DNA of 64,000 nucleotides, taken from assembly GCF_965277665.1 (NCBI RefSeq), contig NZ_OZ255835.1, forward strand, positions 434,001-498,000. Reading direction: 5' to 3'. Shown piece by piece: positions 7,651 to 15,516 of this stretch. The translations under genes and the position numbers were made by a program. The notes beneath the pieces are model-generated. The model was not told the DNA's origin. It searched no databases and saw only the letters and a list, made by a program, of their open reading frames with translations. This DNA comes from Lichenicoccus sp965277665. GTDB lineage: Bacteria > Pseudomonadota > Alphaproteobacteria > Acetobacterales > Acetobacteraceae. The number at the start of each line of letters is the position of its first letter. The stretch's first letter is position 1.

Positions 7651-8456
7651 CACGGTCCTCGTGCGGCGCGCACCGGCAACGCCCGGCGTGCGGTGTAGGT
7701 CTTGAGCAGTCCGAACTGGGTGTCGCATCGGGCCTCAGCGAAGCCGCTGGCGGCGAGCGACGCGAGGATCACCGCCTCCGGCACGCAATGCTCGATGGTG
7801 TCCCAGTAGTAGCGCATCATGCGGTCGGCGGCCGCACCCCCGCCGGTCAGCCGGCCCAGCAAGGGCACCAGGCGGCTCAGATAGAGCCGGGCGAGGCGGC
7901 GCCGGATGCGTCCGGGGGGAGAGGCGATCTCCATCAGCACCAGCGTGCCGCCCGGCCGCAGCACGCGGCGGAAGCCGGCAAAGGCGGCACGGAGATCGGC
8001 GACATGGCGCAGCGCATAGCCCATCGTGACCATGTCGAAGCCGGCATCGCAAATCGGCAGCTGGCCGGCGTCGCCCATCACCAGCGCGAGGCCCTCGCGG
8101 CCGGCGGCGACAGCGAGCATGCCGGCGCTGAGATCGAGGCCGACGACCAGGCCCTGCGACTGCACGATGCGCAGCGCCTCGCGCGCCACCAGCCCGGTGC
8201 CGGTGGCGACGTCGAGCACCCGGTCGCCCGGCCGCAGTCCGGCGCCGCGCAGCGTCCGGGCCCGGTAGCCGGCGCCGGAATTGAACGAAAACAACCTGTT
8301 GAGGCGGTCATAGTCGGGCGCGCCGGCGTCGAACAGGCGACGCACGAAGCCGGCCCGCGCGTCGGCCTTGCCATACCAGCCGGCCAGCACCGGATGCGGT
8401 GCGCCCGACAGGAGGCTCGCCGGACCTGTTTCGTCTTCCGGACGCTCCGCCGGCAT
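7650..8456 (-). CDS. UbiE/COQ5-like SAM-dependent methyltransferase
   Basis: A class I methyltransferase of 268 residues, starting at the ATG preceded by GGGGA. The AdoMet motif I reads RVLDVATGTGLVAREA, followed by GLDLSAGML and the post-motif GFDMVTMGYALRHVAD. The segment LFDAGAPDYDRLNRLFSF is typical of UbiE-like enzymes. True UbiE methylates quinone precursors. Aryl polyene clusters often carry a methyltransferase that modifies the aryl head group, and the position here favours that role. It heads a leftward operon with the MlaC-like, chorismatase and acyl-CoA hydrolase genes. An in-frame start 39 bases upstream is possible but lies within a tandem repeat. Confidence 0.8.
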   Translation of the reverse strand: MPAERPEDETGPASLLSGAPHPVLAGWYGKADARAGFVRRLFDAGAPDYDRLNRLFSFNSGAGYRARTLRGAGLRPGDRVLDVATGTGLVAREALRIVQSQGLVVGLDLSAGMLAVAAGREGLALVMGDAGQLPICDAGFDMVTMGYALRHVADLRAAFAGFRRVLRPGGTLVLMEIASPPGRIRRRLARLYLSRLVPLLGRLTGGGAAADRMMRYYWDTIEHCVPEAVILASLAASGFAEARCDTQFGLLKTYTARRALPVRAARGP

Positions 8457-8467
8457 CACATTCCCCG

Positions 8468-8495
8468 CCCGTGCTGCACAACCCGTGCTGCACAA
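8468..8495. repeat. 14-bp tandem duplication
   Basis: Two exact copies of CCCGTGCTGCACAA lie end to end, directly upstream of the methyltransferase start. Confidence 0.85.
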
Positions 8496-8554
8496 CTTGT
8501 CTGCAGCGGCCCTACAACCGAAGCGCGATTCGTGCTAGGCCGCGCGTTACATAA

Positions 8555-8586
8555 ACGTTCGAGAACAATCACGTTCGAGAACAATG
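8555..8586. repeat. 16-bp tandem duplication over a start codon
   Basis: Two copies of ACGTTCGAGAACAAT plus one base lie end to end. They differ at the last base, and that change creates the ATG used by the acyltransferase gene at 8584. Confidence 0.8.
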
Positions 8587-9501
8587 TCGGCCGACCCGGC
8601 CTCGGTGGATCAGGGGAGCGCGGTGTCCCAACCGGCACAGCCGTCGACAGCCGTGCGGAACCCGGTCGCAGCTACTCGGGTCGTACCTGGGCGGGCCGCG
8701 TTTCCCTTGGCTGCGCGGCAGTCCTCCGGCGCGACGATCGCGCACCGCGTCTGCTTCGTCGTCGTGCTGGCGCTGTGGGGTGCGGGGTGCCTGGGCTGGA
8801 GCCTCGCCGCGCCCGTGCTGCGCCTGCTGCTGCCGGCGTCGCGCCGGGAAGCGGTCGGCCAGTGGGGCATCCAGGCCGGGTTCCGCAACATGCTCGGCCT
8901 GATGCAGCGCCTCGGCCTGGCGCGCCTCGACCTCGCATCGCTCGATCTGCTGCCGCCCGACCAGCCGATGGTGATTGCCTGCAACCATCCGGGCCTGCTC
9001 GATGCCGTGGTGGTCACCAGCCGCCTGCGCGGCGTCGTCTGCATCACCAAGGCGTCGCTCTGGGACAACCCGTTCCTGGGCGGCGGCATCCGGCTCGCCG
9101 GCTACATCCGCAACGATTCCCCCATCGCCCTGGTACGTGCCGGTGTGGCGTCGCTGGCAGCCGGCAAGCGCCTGCTGGTGTTCCCGGAAGGCACGCGGAC
9201 CCCGCGGGACGCGGCCGTGGGGGACTTCCGGGCCGGCTTCGCGCTGATGGCCAGCACGGCCGGCGTGCCGGTGCAGGCCATCCTGATCGAGACCGACACC
9301 CCCTACCTGCGCAAGGGTTGGCCGCTGCAGCGCATGCCGGCCTTCCCGATCGTCATCAGGGTGCGTGTGGGACGGCAGTTCCGGGTGGATCGAGACGTCA
9401 GGCTGTTCGTGGACACGCTGCACCGGTATTTCGAGCAGGAACTCGGCGACGGCGCCGGGGCCGGACAGGCGAGGCGGCCATTGGCCAGACACACTGCGTG
9501 A
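8584..9501 (+). CDS. PlsC-type acyltransferase (aryl polyene locus)
   Basis: The 305-residue membrane-associated protein has a hydrophilic N-terminal extension of about 50 residues, one hydrophobic segment at about 56-82, then an LPLAT acyltransferase domain. The catalytic NHxxxxD motif reads CNHPGLLDAVV and the substrate-binding motif FPEGTRTPRD. Aryl polyene clusters carry such 1-acylglycerol-3-phosphate acyltransferase-like proteins, thought to help attach the polyene to a lipid anchor. It is divergent from the methyltransferase gene and begins the rightward part of the locus. The ATG lies in a 16-bp duplication, so the long N-terminal extension may partly be an artefact of start choice. 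Confidence 0.82.
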   Translation: MSADPASVDQGSAVSQPAQPSTAVRNPVAATRVVPGRAAFPLAARQSSGATIAHRVCFVVVLALWGAGCLGWSLAAPVLRLLLPASRREAVGQWGIQAGFRNMLGLMQRLGLARLDLASLDLLPPDQPMVIACNHPGLLDAVVVTSRLRGVVCITKASLWDNPFLGGGIRLAGYIRNDSPIALVRAGVASLAAGKRLLVFPEGTRTPRDAAVGDFRAGFALMASTAGVPVQAILIETDTPYLRKGWPLQRMPAFPIVIRVRVGRQFRVDRDVRLFVDTLHRYFEQELGDGAGAGQARRPLARHTA

Positions 9502-9511
9502 GCGGCCCGCG

Positions 9512-10372
9512 ATGAGGCGCCCGACCGGCGGCCCGGATGCCGGGCCGCGGCACTCTGCGACCCACCTGCTGCTGATCCCGAGCTACAATACAGGTGCCCG
9601 CCTGTTCGAGACCGTGCGCGCCGCCCGCGCCGCCTGGTCGCCGGTCTGGGTGGTGGTCGATGGCAGCACCGACGGCACCGGCGATGCGATGCAGGTGCTG
9701 GCCCGGCAGGATCCGGACCTGCACGTCATCGTGCTGGACCGCAATCGCGGCAAGGGGGCCGCGATCCTGGCCGGGCTCGACCGGGCGGCGGCGGCCGGCT
9801 TCACCCACGTGCTGACCATGGACGCGGACGGCCAGCATCCCGCCGACGAGATCGGCCGCTTCATGCAGGCCTCGATGCTCGCCCCGGATGCGATGATCCT
9901 GGGTCAGCCGGTGTTCGGCGCCGAGGCGCCCGCGCTGCGGGTGCAGGGACGGCGGGTGTCCAACGTCTGCGCCGACATCGAGACCGGCGGTGCGGGCATC
10001 GGCGACACGCTGTTCGGCTTTCGCGTCTATCCGGTGGCGCCGCTGCGCACGGTCATGCACCGCACGCGCTGGATGCGCCGCTACGATTTCGATACCGAGG
10101 CGGCGGTGCGGCTGTGCTGGGCCGGCATCCGGCCGCAGCGATTGTCCGCCCCGGTGCGCTACCTGAGCGCCGCCGAGGGCGGCGTCTCGCACTTCCGCTA
10201 CGGGCGCGACAACCTGCGGCTGGGCTGGATGCACCTGCGCCTGGCGGTGACCGGCCTGGTCATGCATCTGCCGGTCATGCTGCGCCTGCGGACGTGCCAC
10301 GCCTCGCCCGCCGCGCCATCCGGCCGGCAGCCTCTGCCGTCCCGGCCGCAGCGGGCACCCGGCTCAGGCTGA
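9512..10372 (+). CDS. Family 2 glycosyltransferase (aryl polyene locus)
   Basis: The 286-residue protein is a GT-A fold glycosyltransferase related to dolichol-phosphate mannosyltransferases. It shows LLIPSYNTGARLFETV at the nucleotide-binding N-terminus, VVVDGSTDGTGD, RNRGKGAAILAGLDRA, and the metal-binding DMDADGQHP-type motif (TMDADGQHP). GT2 enzymes of this kind accompany aryl polyene clusters and may link the polyene to a sugar or lipid carrier. It lies 10 bases after the acyltransferase gene. Its 3' end overlaps the convergent deacetylase gene by 9 bases. The last 40 residues are Pro/Arg-rich and probably disordered. Confidence 0.82.
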   Translation: MRRPTGGPDAGPRHSATHLLLIPSYNTGARLFETVRAARAAWSPVWVVVDGSTDGTGDAMQVLARQDPDLHVIVLDRNRGKGAAILAGLDRAAAAGFTHVLTMDADGQHPADEIGRFMQASMLAPDAMILGQPVFGAEAPALRVQGRRVSNVCADIETGGAGIGDTLFGFRVYPVAPLRTVMHRTRWMRRYDFDTEAAVRLCWAGIRPQRLSAPVRYLSAAEGGVSHFRYGRDNLRLGWMHLRLAVTGLVMHLPVMLRLRTCHASPAAPSGRQPLPSRPQRAPGSG

Positions 10373-11149
10373 CACCAGGCTGAGGCCGGGCAGGTCGAGT
10401 GCCCGCATGCGCTCCAGCAGCGGCGGCAGGATGTCGAGCACCACGGGGCGGCCGGCGGCATCCCGGGCGCAGTTCCCGTCATGCATCAGCAGCAGGTCGC
10501 CGGGTGCCAGGTCCCGGGTCAGGCGGCGCAGCGCCGCTTCCGGCTGGCAGTGTCGCGCGCCATCCAGGGCGCGCCGGGTCCAGCTCGCGAGCCGCAATCC
10601 GCTCTCGTCGAGCACCGGCTGCAGCAGCGGATTGCGCAGGCCCATCGGCGCCCGGAAGAAGCGCGGTGGCCGCCCGGCCAGCCGTGTCAGCACCTCCTGC
10701 GCGCCCGCGATCTCGCGCCGCATTGCGGCCCGGCCGAGGGCGGCGAAATGCCGGTAGTGGTGCTCGGTATGGTTTTCCACCGAGTGGCCGCGACGCGCGA
10801 TCTCGCGCACCAGGTCCTCGAAGGCGCGTGCGCGCTGTCCGAGGCAGAAGAAGCTGGCCTTGGCCCCGGCTGCGTCGAGCAGGTCGAGCACCCGTGGCGT
10901 CACGTCGGGATCGGGGCCGTCATCGAAACTCAGGACCAGTCCGCGCAGGTCCGCCGGCAGTCGCGCGAGGTTCGGCCCGAGCAGCCGGCTGCGTGGGCAC
11001 ATCCCGGCGGCGGTCAGCACCGCCTGGTTTGCCGCGACCGTCGCCAGCGCCCAGCGCCGCGCCGCGCCGCGCCGCGGCCCGGGCGCCAGGATCGCGGCGC
11101 CCAGGGCCGCGCCATGCAGGCCGATTGACGCCGAGAGCAGGCGGTTCAC
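10364..11149 (-). CDS. Polysaccharide deacetylase family protein
   Basis: The GTG start overlaps the upstream stop (GTGA) and gives 261 residues. An N-terminal hydrophobic region (about 5-50) is followed by a NodB-like domain. The metal-binding motif 1 reads VLSFDDGPDPDVTPRVLDLL, motif 2 HSVENHTEHHYR, and later motifs are RFFRAPMGLRNP and DLLLMHDG. These enzymes remove acetyl groups from amino sugars in glycans or glycolipids. In this locus it could act on a sugar-lipid anchor of the pigment, but no substrate can be read from sequence. Confidence 0.82.
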   Translation of the reverse strand: MNRLLSASIGLHGAALGAAILAPGPRRGAARRWALATVAANQAVLTAAGMCPRSRLLGPNLARLPADLRGLVLSFDDGPDPDVTPRVLDLLDAAGAKASFFCLGQRARAFEDLVREIARRGHSVENHTEHHYRHFAALGRAAMRREIAGAQEVLTRLAGRPPRFFRAPMGLRNPLLQPVLDESGLRLASWTRRALDGARHCQPEAALRRLTRDLAPGDLLLMHDGNCARDAAGRPVVLDILPPLLERMRALDLPGLSLVSA

Positions 11150-11787
11150 CCGGCGTGACCCCTCGGGGCGCCGCTCAGCCAGCGCCGCCGCGCGGCGTGC
11201 CAGCCATCCGCGAGGCTGGCCTGGCTTTCGCCACGCAGCCACCAGCGTCGGACGGCGAACTCGCCGAGAAACATCCCGGCCAGCAGCGGCAGGTCGAGCA
11301 GGTTGACGAACAGCGACCAGACCCGCAGCGGCGCCAGCGCAAGCAGCAGCATCGAGATCGCGACCTGCGCCGGGCCGTACAGCGTCCACACCCAGGTCAC
11401 CCGCCGCGTATAGGTGAGCATGCGCGGGGTGAGCCGCGGCTCGACCTCGCGCGCCATCGCGGTCACCAGCGGAGTACGCCCGGGCAGCAGCGAGAGGCCG
11501 AACAGGGCGGTGAGGGCGACATACAGGACAGTGTGCGAGGCGAGCAGCGTCGCCACCAAATCCAGGCGCGGAACCGCAAGACAGGCCGGCCAGACGAGGC
11601 AAGGCAGCAGCAGCAGGCCCCCCCGCAGGACGCCGCCGCCGCGTCGACGGGCGCCGCGGGCCAGCGCCGCCGCGCAACCGGCCTGCAGGACTGCGAGGGC
11701 GGCGACGAGCCGGACCGGCGCGCCGGCATGGGCGAGAGCGAGATGCAGCAGCAAGGCGGTTGTTACGATCAGACCGGCGCGCGCCAT
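11146..11787 (-). CDS. Multi-pass membrane protein of aryl polyene clusters (COG4648-like)
   Basis: The 213-residue protein has several hydrophobic segments (about 5-25, 30-50, 56-72, 77-95, 135-155, 160-180). The conserved motif RMLTYTRRVTWVWTLYGPAQ is followed by LFVNLLDLPLLAGMFLGEFAVRRW. This pattern matches uncharacterised inner-membrane proteins found in aryl polyene gene clusters. No catalytic residues are evident and its role is unknown. It is coupled to the deacetylase gene by a GTGA overlap and divergent from the acyl carrier protein gene, with about 100 bases between them that must hold both promoters. Confidence 0.7.
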   Translation of the reverse strand: MARAGLIVTTALLLHLALAHAGAPVRLVAALAVLQAGCAAALARGARRRGGGVLRGGLLLLPCLVWPACLAVPRLDLVATLLASHTVLYVALTALFGLSLLPGRTPLVTAMAREVEPRLTPRMLTYTRRVTWVWTLYGPAQVAISMLLLALAPLRVWSLFVNLLDLPLLAGMFLGEFAVRRWWLRGESQASLADGWHAARRRWLSGAPRGHAG

Positions 11788-11887
11788 CGTGGCAACGCCG
11801 GCAATCGTTGCGCGTTGTGGTTGCTGCGTTCCGGACCTTGCGATAAAGCGAGGCGACGTCCGGGATTGTGCTGAGCTAGAAGGTTCC

Positions 11888-12211
11888 ATGAACGCCTCGA
11901 CCGACCCACTCAAGACGGCCCGCACCTCGGAGCAGCTCCAGGCTTCGCAGCCGCAATCGCCGATCGAGGCCGAGGTTGCAAGCCTGATCGCCGAGACGTT
12001 ACAGCTCGAGGATCCGCCGGGGTCGATCGCCCCGGAGCGGCCGCTGTTCAACCAGGGGCTGGGGCTGGATTCGATCGATGCCCTCGAGCTGGCCCTGGCG
12101 CTGTCGAAACGGTATGGCATTGAGCTCAAGTCGGATGACGACCGCAACGGCGAGATCTTCGCGAACCTGCGGAGCTTGGCCCGACACGTCACCCAAACCC
12201 GCACCCGCTGA
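11888..12211 (+). CDS. Acyl carrier protein (aryl polyene locus)
   Basis: The 107-residue protein has an N-terminal extension of about 20 residues and then a carrier domain. The phosphopantetheine attachment motif is NQGLGLDSIDALELALAL, with the serine of GLDS. Helices before (IEAEVASLIAETLQLED) and after (FANLRSLARHVTQ) fit the fold. In aryl polyene synthesis the carrier holds the aryl starter and the growing chain. Only one carrier is encoded here, whereas many such clusters have two. The stop codon shares its last base with repeat copy 2, which separates it from the ligase gene. Confidence 0.9.
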   Translation: MNASTDPLKTARTSEQLQASQPQSPIEAEVASLIAETLQLEDPPGSIAPERPLFNQGLGLDSIDALELALALSKRYGIELKSDDDRNGEIFANLRSLARHVTQTRTR

Positions 12212-12373
12212 GAGACTGCTTGCAAACGCCTGCTGCTGGAGATCCGACGCGGCTTTCCTGCGCTCCGCTGCTCACGGCCGGACGGCCGCTGCGCTGCGTT
12301 GCTCGGAAAGTCACGCCGGCCGCGAGCCTGCGGCTCGCTCTCATCCAGCATCAGGCGTTTGCAAGCAGTCTCT
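12211..12373 (+). repeat. 163-bp dispersed palindromic element, copy 2
   Basis: The ends are a perfect 22-bp inverted repeat (12211-12232 with 12352-12373, starting AGAGACTGCTTGCAAACG). The interior matches copies 1, 3 and 4. It overlaps the final A of the acyl carrier protein stop codon and lies between that gene and the ligase gene, inside an otherwise compact operon. Confidence 0.92.
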
Positions 12374-12446
12374 TGGGTAGGCGCCGGTACTGGATATTCC
12401 TCCGCTGAGTGTTCAGGAACCGCTGCTGGACCGCGAGCCTGGGGCG

Positions 12447-13724
12447 GTGCTGTTCCGGGACAGCTTGCGCACGGTCACCGCGGCGGCCTTCGTTGCCGAC
12501 GTGGAGCGTAATGCGGCGCGGCTGCTTTGGGATCCCGATGCCCCGCACGTCGTCAACCTGTGCCACGACCGATACCGGTTCGCCGTCCTGTTCGGTGCCT
12601 GCGTCGCCGCCGGCCGGACCAGCCTCTTGAGCGGCGACCAGAGCCCGCGCGCGGTGGCAGCACTCGCCGCCCGCTACGGACAGGCACGCCCGCTTGGCGA
12701 CGACTGGCTGGAGATCGCGCCCGCGGGCGCCGAGCCGGCGGCGGCGGCGGCGGCGATCCCCGCCATCGACAGCGACCGCGTGGTCGCCATCGTGCTCACC
12801 TCCGGCAGCACCGGCGAGCCGACCGCGAGCCGCAAGCGCTGGGGCGAGCTGGTCGCGCGCAGCCGGGCCGCTGCCCGGCGCTTCGGGTTCGTCGGCGAGC
12901 CGGCGCACGACCTGGTCGGCAGCGTCCCGCCGCATCACATGTACGGCTTCGAGACCACCGTGCTGCTGCCGCTGCACGCGGCCGTCGCCAGCTGGTGCGG
13001 ACCGTTCTTCTATCCCGCCGATCTGCGCCTGGCGCTGCAGGCGGCAGCCGGCCGCAGCACCCTGGTGACCACGCCGGTGCATCTGCGCACATTGCTGGCG
13101 CCTGCGCCGGGCAAGCCTGTGCACCAGGTGATCTCGGCGACCGCGCCGCTCGATGCCGGGCTGGCCGGCCGTATCGAGCGGGAGTGGGGCACGCAGGTGC
13201 TGGAGATCTTCGGCGCCACCGAGGTCGGCTCGATCGCCAGCCGGCGCACCGTGACCGAGCCAGCATGGCGCCTGTATCCCGGCGTCACGATGGTCCCGGA
13301 CGGGGAGACCGCTTCGGTGCAGGCTCCCTTCGCCGATGCCACCCGCCTGTCCGACAGCATCGCGTGCGCCGAGGACGGCCAGGGCTTCCGCCTGCTCGGC
13401 CGCGCCGGCGACCTGGTGAAGCTGGGCGGACGGCGCGCCTCGCTGTCCGGTCTCAGCCGCATCCTGAACCGGATCGACGGGGTCAGCGACGGCATCTTCG
13501 TGGCCCCCGACGACCTCGAATGCCGGCCCGGCGCACGCCTGCTCGCCTTCGCGGTGGCGCCCGGACGCGCGGCCCCGGATCTGCTCGCGGACCTCAGGCG
13601 CGTGATCGACCCGGTATTCCTGCCGCGCCGGTTGATCCTGTGCGAGGCCTTGCCGCGCAACGCCACCGGCAAGCTGGCGCGCGGCGCCCTGCTGGAGCTG
13701 CTCGGGGCGGACGCCGATGGATGA
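12447..13724 (+). CDS. AMP-dependent acyl/aryl-ACP ligase (aryl polyene starter activation)
   Basis: This adenylate-forming enzyme of at least 425 residues would activate the hydroxybenzoate starter and load it on the carrier protein. The ATP-binding loop reads LTSGSTGEPTASRKRW, followed by PPHHMYGFETTVLLPL, the A5-like IFGATEVGSI and the C-terminal NATGKLARGALLELL with the catalytic lysine. The GTG at 12447 is the first usual start, but family-like sequence (LDIPPLSVQEPLLDREPG) continues upstream in frame to 12390 without an ATG, GTG or TTG. It begins 17 bases after repeat copy 2, so the natural start may have been altered by the insertion, or a CTG is used. Confidence 0.85.
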   Translation: MLFRDSLRTVTAAAFVADVERNAARLLWDPDAPHVVNLCHDRYRFAVLFGACVAAGRTSLLSGDQSPRAVAALAARYGQARPLGDDWLEIAPAGAEPAAAAAAIPAIDSDRVVAIVLTSGSTGEPTASRKRWGELVARSRAAARRFGFVGEPAHDLVGSVPPHHMYGFETTVLLPLHAAVASWCGPFFYPADLRLALQAAAGRSTLVTTPVHLRTLLAPAPGKPVHQVISATAPLDAGLAGRIEREWGTQVLEIFGATEVGSIASRRTVTEPAWRLYPGVTMVPDGETASVQAPFADATRLSDSIACAEDGQGFRLLGRAGDLVKLGGRRASLSGLSRILNRIDGVSDGIFVAPDDLECRPGARLLAFAVAPGRAAPDLLADLRRVIDPVFLPRRLILCEALPRNATGKLARGALLELLGADADG

Positions 13725-14034
13725 CGCAGCGCCGGCTGCCGGCACCGCCTGCGGCAGCTTCCTGATCCCGGACACCCACCCCTGCCTGCCCGGCCACTTC
13801 CCCGGCAACCCGGTGGTGCCCGGCGTCGTGCTGCTCGACCAGGCGCTGGCGCTGCTGTTCGACGCCGTTCCCGACCGCCGGCTCTCCAGTCTGCGCGCGG
13901 TGCGGTTCCGCATGCCGGTGCTGCCCGGCCAGCGTCTCGACGTCCGGCAGCGTCCCGGGCGCGATGGGGCGGTGGCGCTGACCTGCGTGCGCGGCAGCGA
14001 GACCGTGCTGACGGCAACCGTGCTGCTGGCGTGA
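13717..14034 (+). CDS. Hotdog-fold 3-hydroxyacyl-ACP dehydratase (ApeI-like)
   Basis: The 105-residue protein is a short hotdog-fold dehydratase of the FabA/FabZ type. The hallmark HPCLPGHFPGNPVVPGVVLLDQ contains the catalytic histidine. The rest (LRAVRFRMPVLPGQRLDV) is the usual beta-strand region. Small dehydratase-like proteins of this type pair with a second one (here at 19854) in aryl polyene clusters to remove water at each elongation cycle. It overlaps the ligase gene by 8 bases and the next gene by 4 (GTGA), so expression is coupled. Confidence 0.83.
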   Translation: MDDAAPAAGTACGSFLIPDTHPCLPGHFPGNPVVPGVVLLDQALALLFDAVPDRRLSSLRAVRFRMPVLPGQRLDVRQRPGRDGAVALTCVRGSETVLTATVLLA

Positions 14035-14951
14035 CCTGGGCCGCCGACCGCGAACTGGGCAGCGCGTTGATGCTGCGCGTCATGCTGTGGATCGCGCTCC
14101 GGCTCGGGCGGCGCGTCTGCACCGCGCTGCTCTACCCGGTGACGCTGTATTTCTACCTGCGCTCGCGCAGCACGCGCGTCGCATCGCGCGACTACCTGAC
14201 TCGCGCATTCGGCCGCCGGGCGCGCGAGGCCGACGTGCTGCGTCATGTCTTTACCTTCGCCTGCGTCATCCTCGACCGGGTGTTCTTCCTGACTGGTCGA
14301 AGCACGGACTACCATGTCGAGGTGCAGGGCCTGGCCGAGCTGGATGCGATCCTCGATAGCGGCCGCGGCTGCATCCTGCTCGGCTCGCACATGGGCAGCT
14401 TCGACGTGCTGCGCGCGTTCGGGCGGGGCGCGCCGGTCAAGGTCAAGCCGGTGATGTTCCGGCGCAAGCAGGGACCGTTGACCGGACTGCTCGAGCGCCT
14501 CGACCCGGAGATGGCGGCCTCCGTCATCGAGATCGGCCGCACCGATGCGATGCTGCGCGTGCAGGAGAGCGTCGCTGCCGGCGAGATGGTGGGCTTCCTC
14601 GCCGACCGCGACCCAGACGGCGGCCGCACCATGCCGGTGCGCTTCCTCGGCGATGCGGCCGAGTTCGCCTGCGGCCCGCTGATCATCGCCTCGGTGATCG
14701 AGGCGCCGGTCATGCTGTTCTACGGCGTGCGCACCGGGCCGTGCCGCTACACGGTGCGCTTCGAGCCGTTCGCCGAGCGGATCGTGCTGCGTCGCCGGGA
14801 ACGCCAGGCCGACCTGCGGCTGTGGATCGAGCGCTATGCCGCCAGCCTGGAGCGAAGCTGCCGGGCGACGCCGTACAACTGGTTCAATTTCTACCTGTTC
14901 TGGTCAAACACCGACTATGCGGCCGGCCGTGCCGGGAACAGCTATGATTGA
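14031..14951 (+). CDS. LpxL/HtrB-like lysophospholipid acyltransferase
   Basis: The GTG start overlaps the previous stop. The 306-residue protein resembles late lipid A acyltransferases, inner-membrane enzymes that transfer acyl chains. It has an N-terminal hydrophobic segment (about 14-38), the catalytic HxxxxD motif in LLGSHMGSFDVLRAF, and the conserved MVGFLADRDPDGGRTMPVRFLG and YNWFNFYLFW. Such proteins recur in aryl polyene clusters and are candidates for transferring the polyene onto a glycerolipid or sugar. With the PlsC-like protein at 8584 it makes a second acyltransferase in the locus. Confidence 0.85.
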   Translation: MTWAADRELGSALMLRVMLWIALRLGRRVCTALLYPVTLYFYLRSRSTRVASRDYLTRAFGRRAREADVLRHVFTFACVILDRVFFLTGRSTDYHVEVQGLAELDAILDSGRGCILLGSHMGSFDVLRAFGRGAPVKVKPVMFRRKQGPLTGLLERLDPEMAASVIEIGRTDAMLRVQESVAAGEMVGFLADRDPDGGRTMPVRFLGDAAEFACGPLIIASVIEAPVMLFYGVRTGPCRYTVRFEPFAERIVLRRRERQADLRLWIERYAASLERSCRATPYNWFNFYLFWSNTDYAAGRAGNSYD

Positions 14952-15516
14952 TCGCCCTCTGCTGCTGTCGTTCGCCCTCTGCTGTGCCATCTCCGGCGTG
15001 CCGTCCCGTGCGTCCGACAGCGTGCTCATGCAGATCATGCAGGGACTGGCCGCGCAGCCCTCCAGGCAGGCGCATTTCAGCATGCAGAAACACCTGTCCA
15101 GCCTGACGGCGCCGGTGCTCAGCCAGGGCACGCTGGCGTATCGCCGGCCGGATCACCTGGAGCAGGACACCACCGTGCCGCAGCCGGAGCGGCTGCTGAT
15201 CGAGGGCGACAGCGTCTCGATCAGCAGCCCCGGCCAGCCGACCCGGACGCTGCCGCTCGACGAGAGCCCGGCGCTGCGTATCCTGACCGATACCTTGCGC
15301 GGCACGCTGGCCGGCGATCTCGGCACGCTGCGTCGGCATTTCACCCTGGACGAGTCCGGTGGCATCGATCGCTGGCGCATCGTGCTGCACCCGGCCGGCA
15401 ACGTGGCGGCCCAGGTGGTCAAGCTGGCCACTATCGACGGCGCCGGCAGCGACGTGCGCCAGATCGACATCGTGCAGGCCAACGGCGACGAGCAGCGGAT
15501 GACGATTACCCCGTGA
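14944..15516 (+). CDS. LolA-like outer-membrane lipid carrier
   Basis: The 190-residue protein starts with a signal peptide (MIDRPLLLSFALCCAISGVPSRA) and is therefore periplasmic. The mature part has the LolA-like sequence of aryl polyene clusters: FSMQKHLSSLTAPVLSQGTLAYRRPDHLEQ, LRRHFTLDESG and WRIVLHP. LolA carries lipoproteins to the outer membrane. The cluster-specific relatives are thought to carry the lipid-linked polyene. Its ATG overlaps the previous gene by 8 bases and its stop overlaps the exporter start, placing it between acyltransferase and exporter. Confidence 0.83.
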   Translation: MIDRPLLLSFALCCAISGVPSRASDSVLMQIMQGLAAQPSRQAHFSMQKHLSSLTAPVLSQGTLAYRRPDHLEQDTTVPQPERLLIEGDSVSISSPGQPTRTLPLDESPALRILTDTLRGTLAGDLGTLRRHFTLDESGGIDRWRIVLHPAGNVAAQVVKLATIDGAGSDVRQIDIVQANGDEQRMTITP

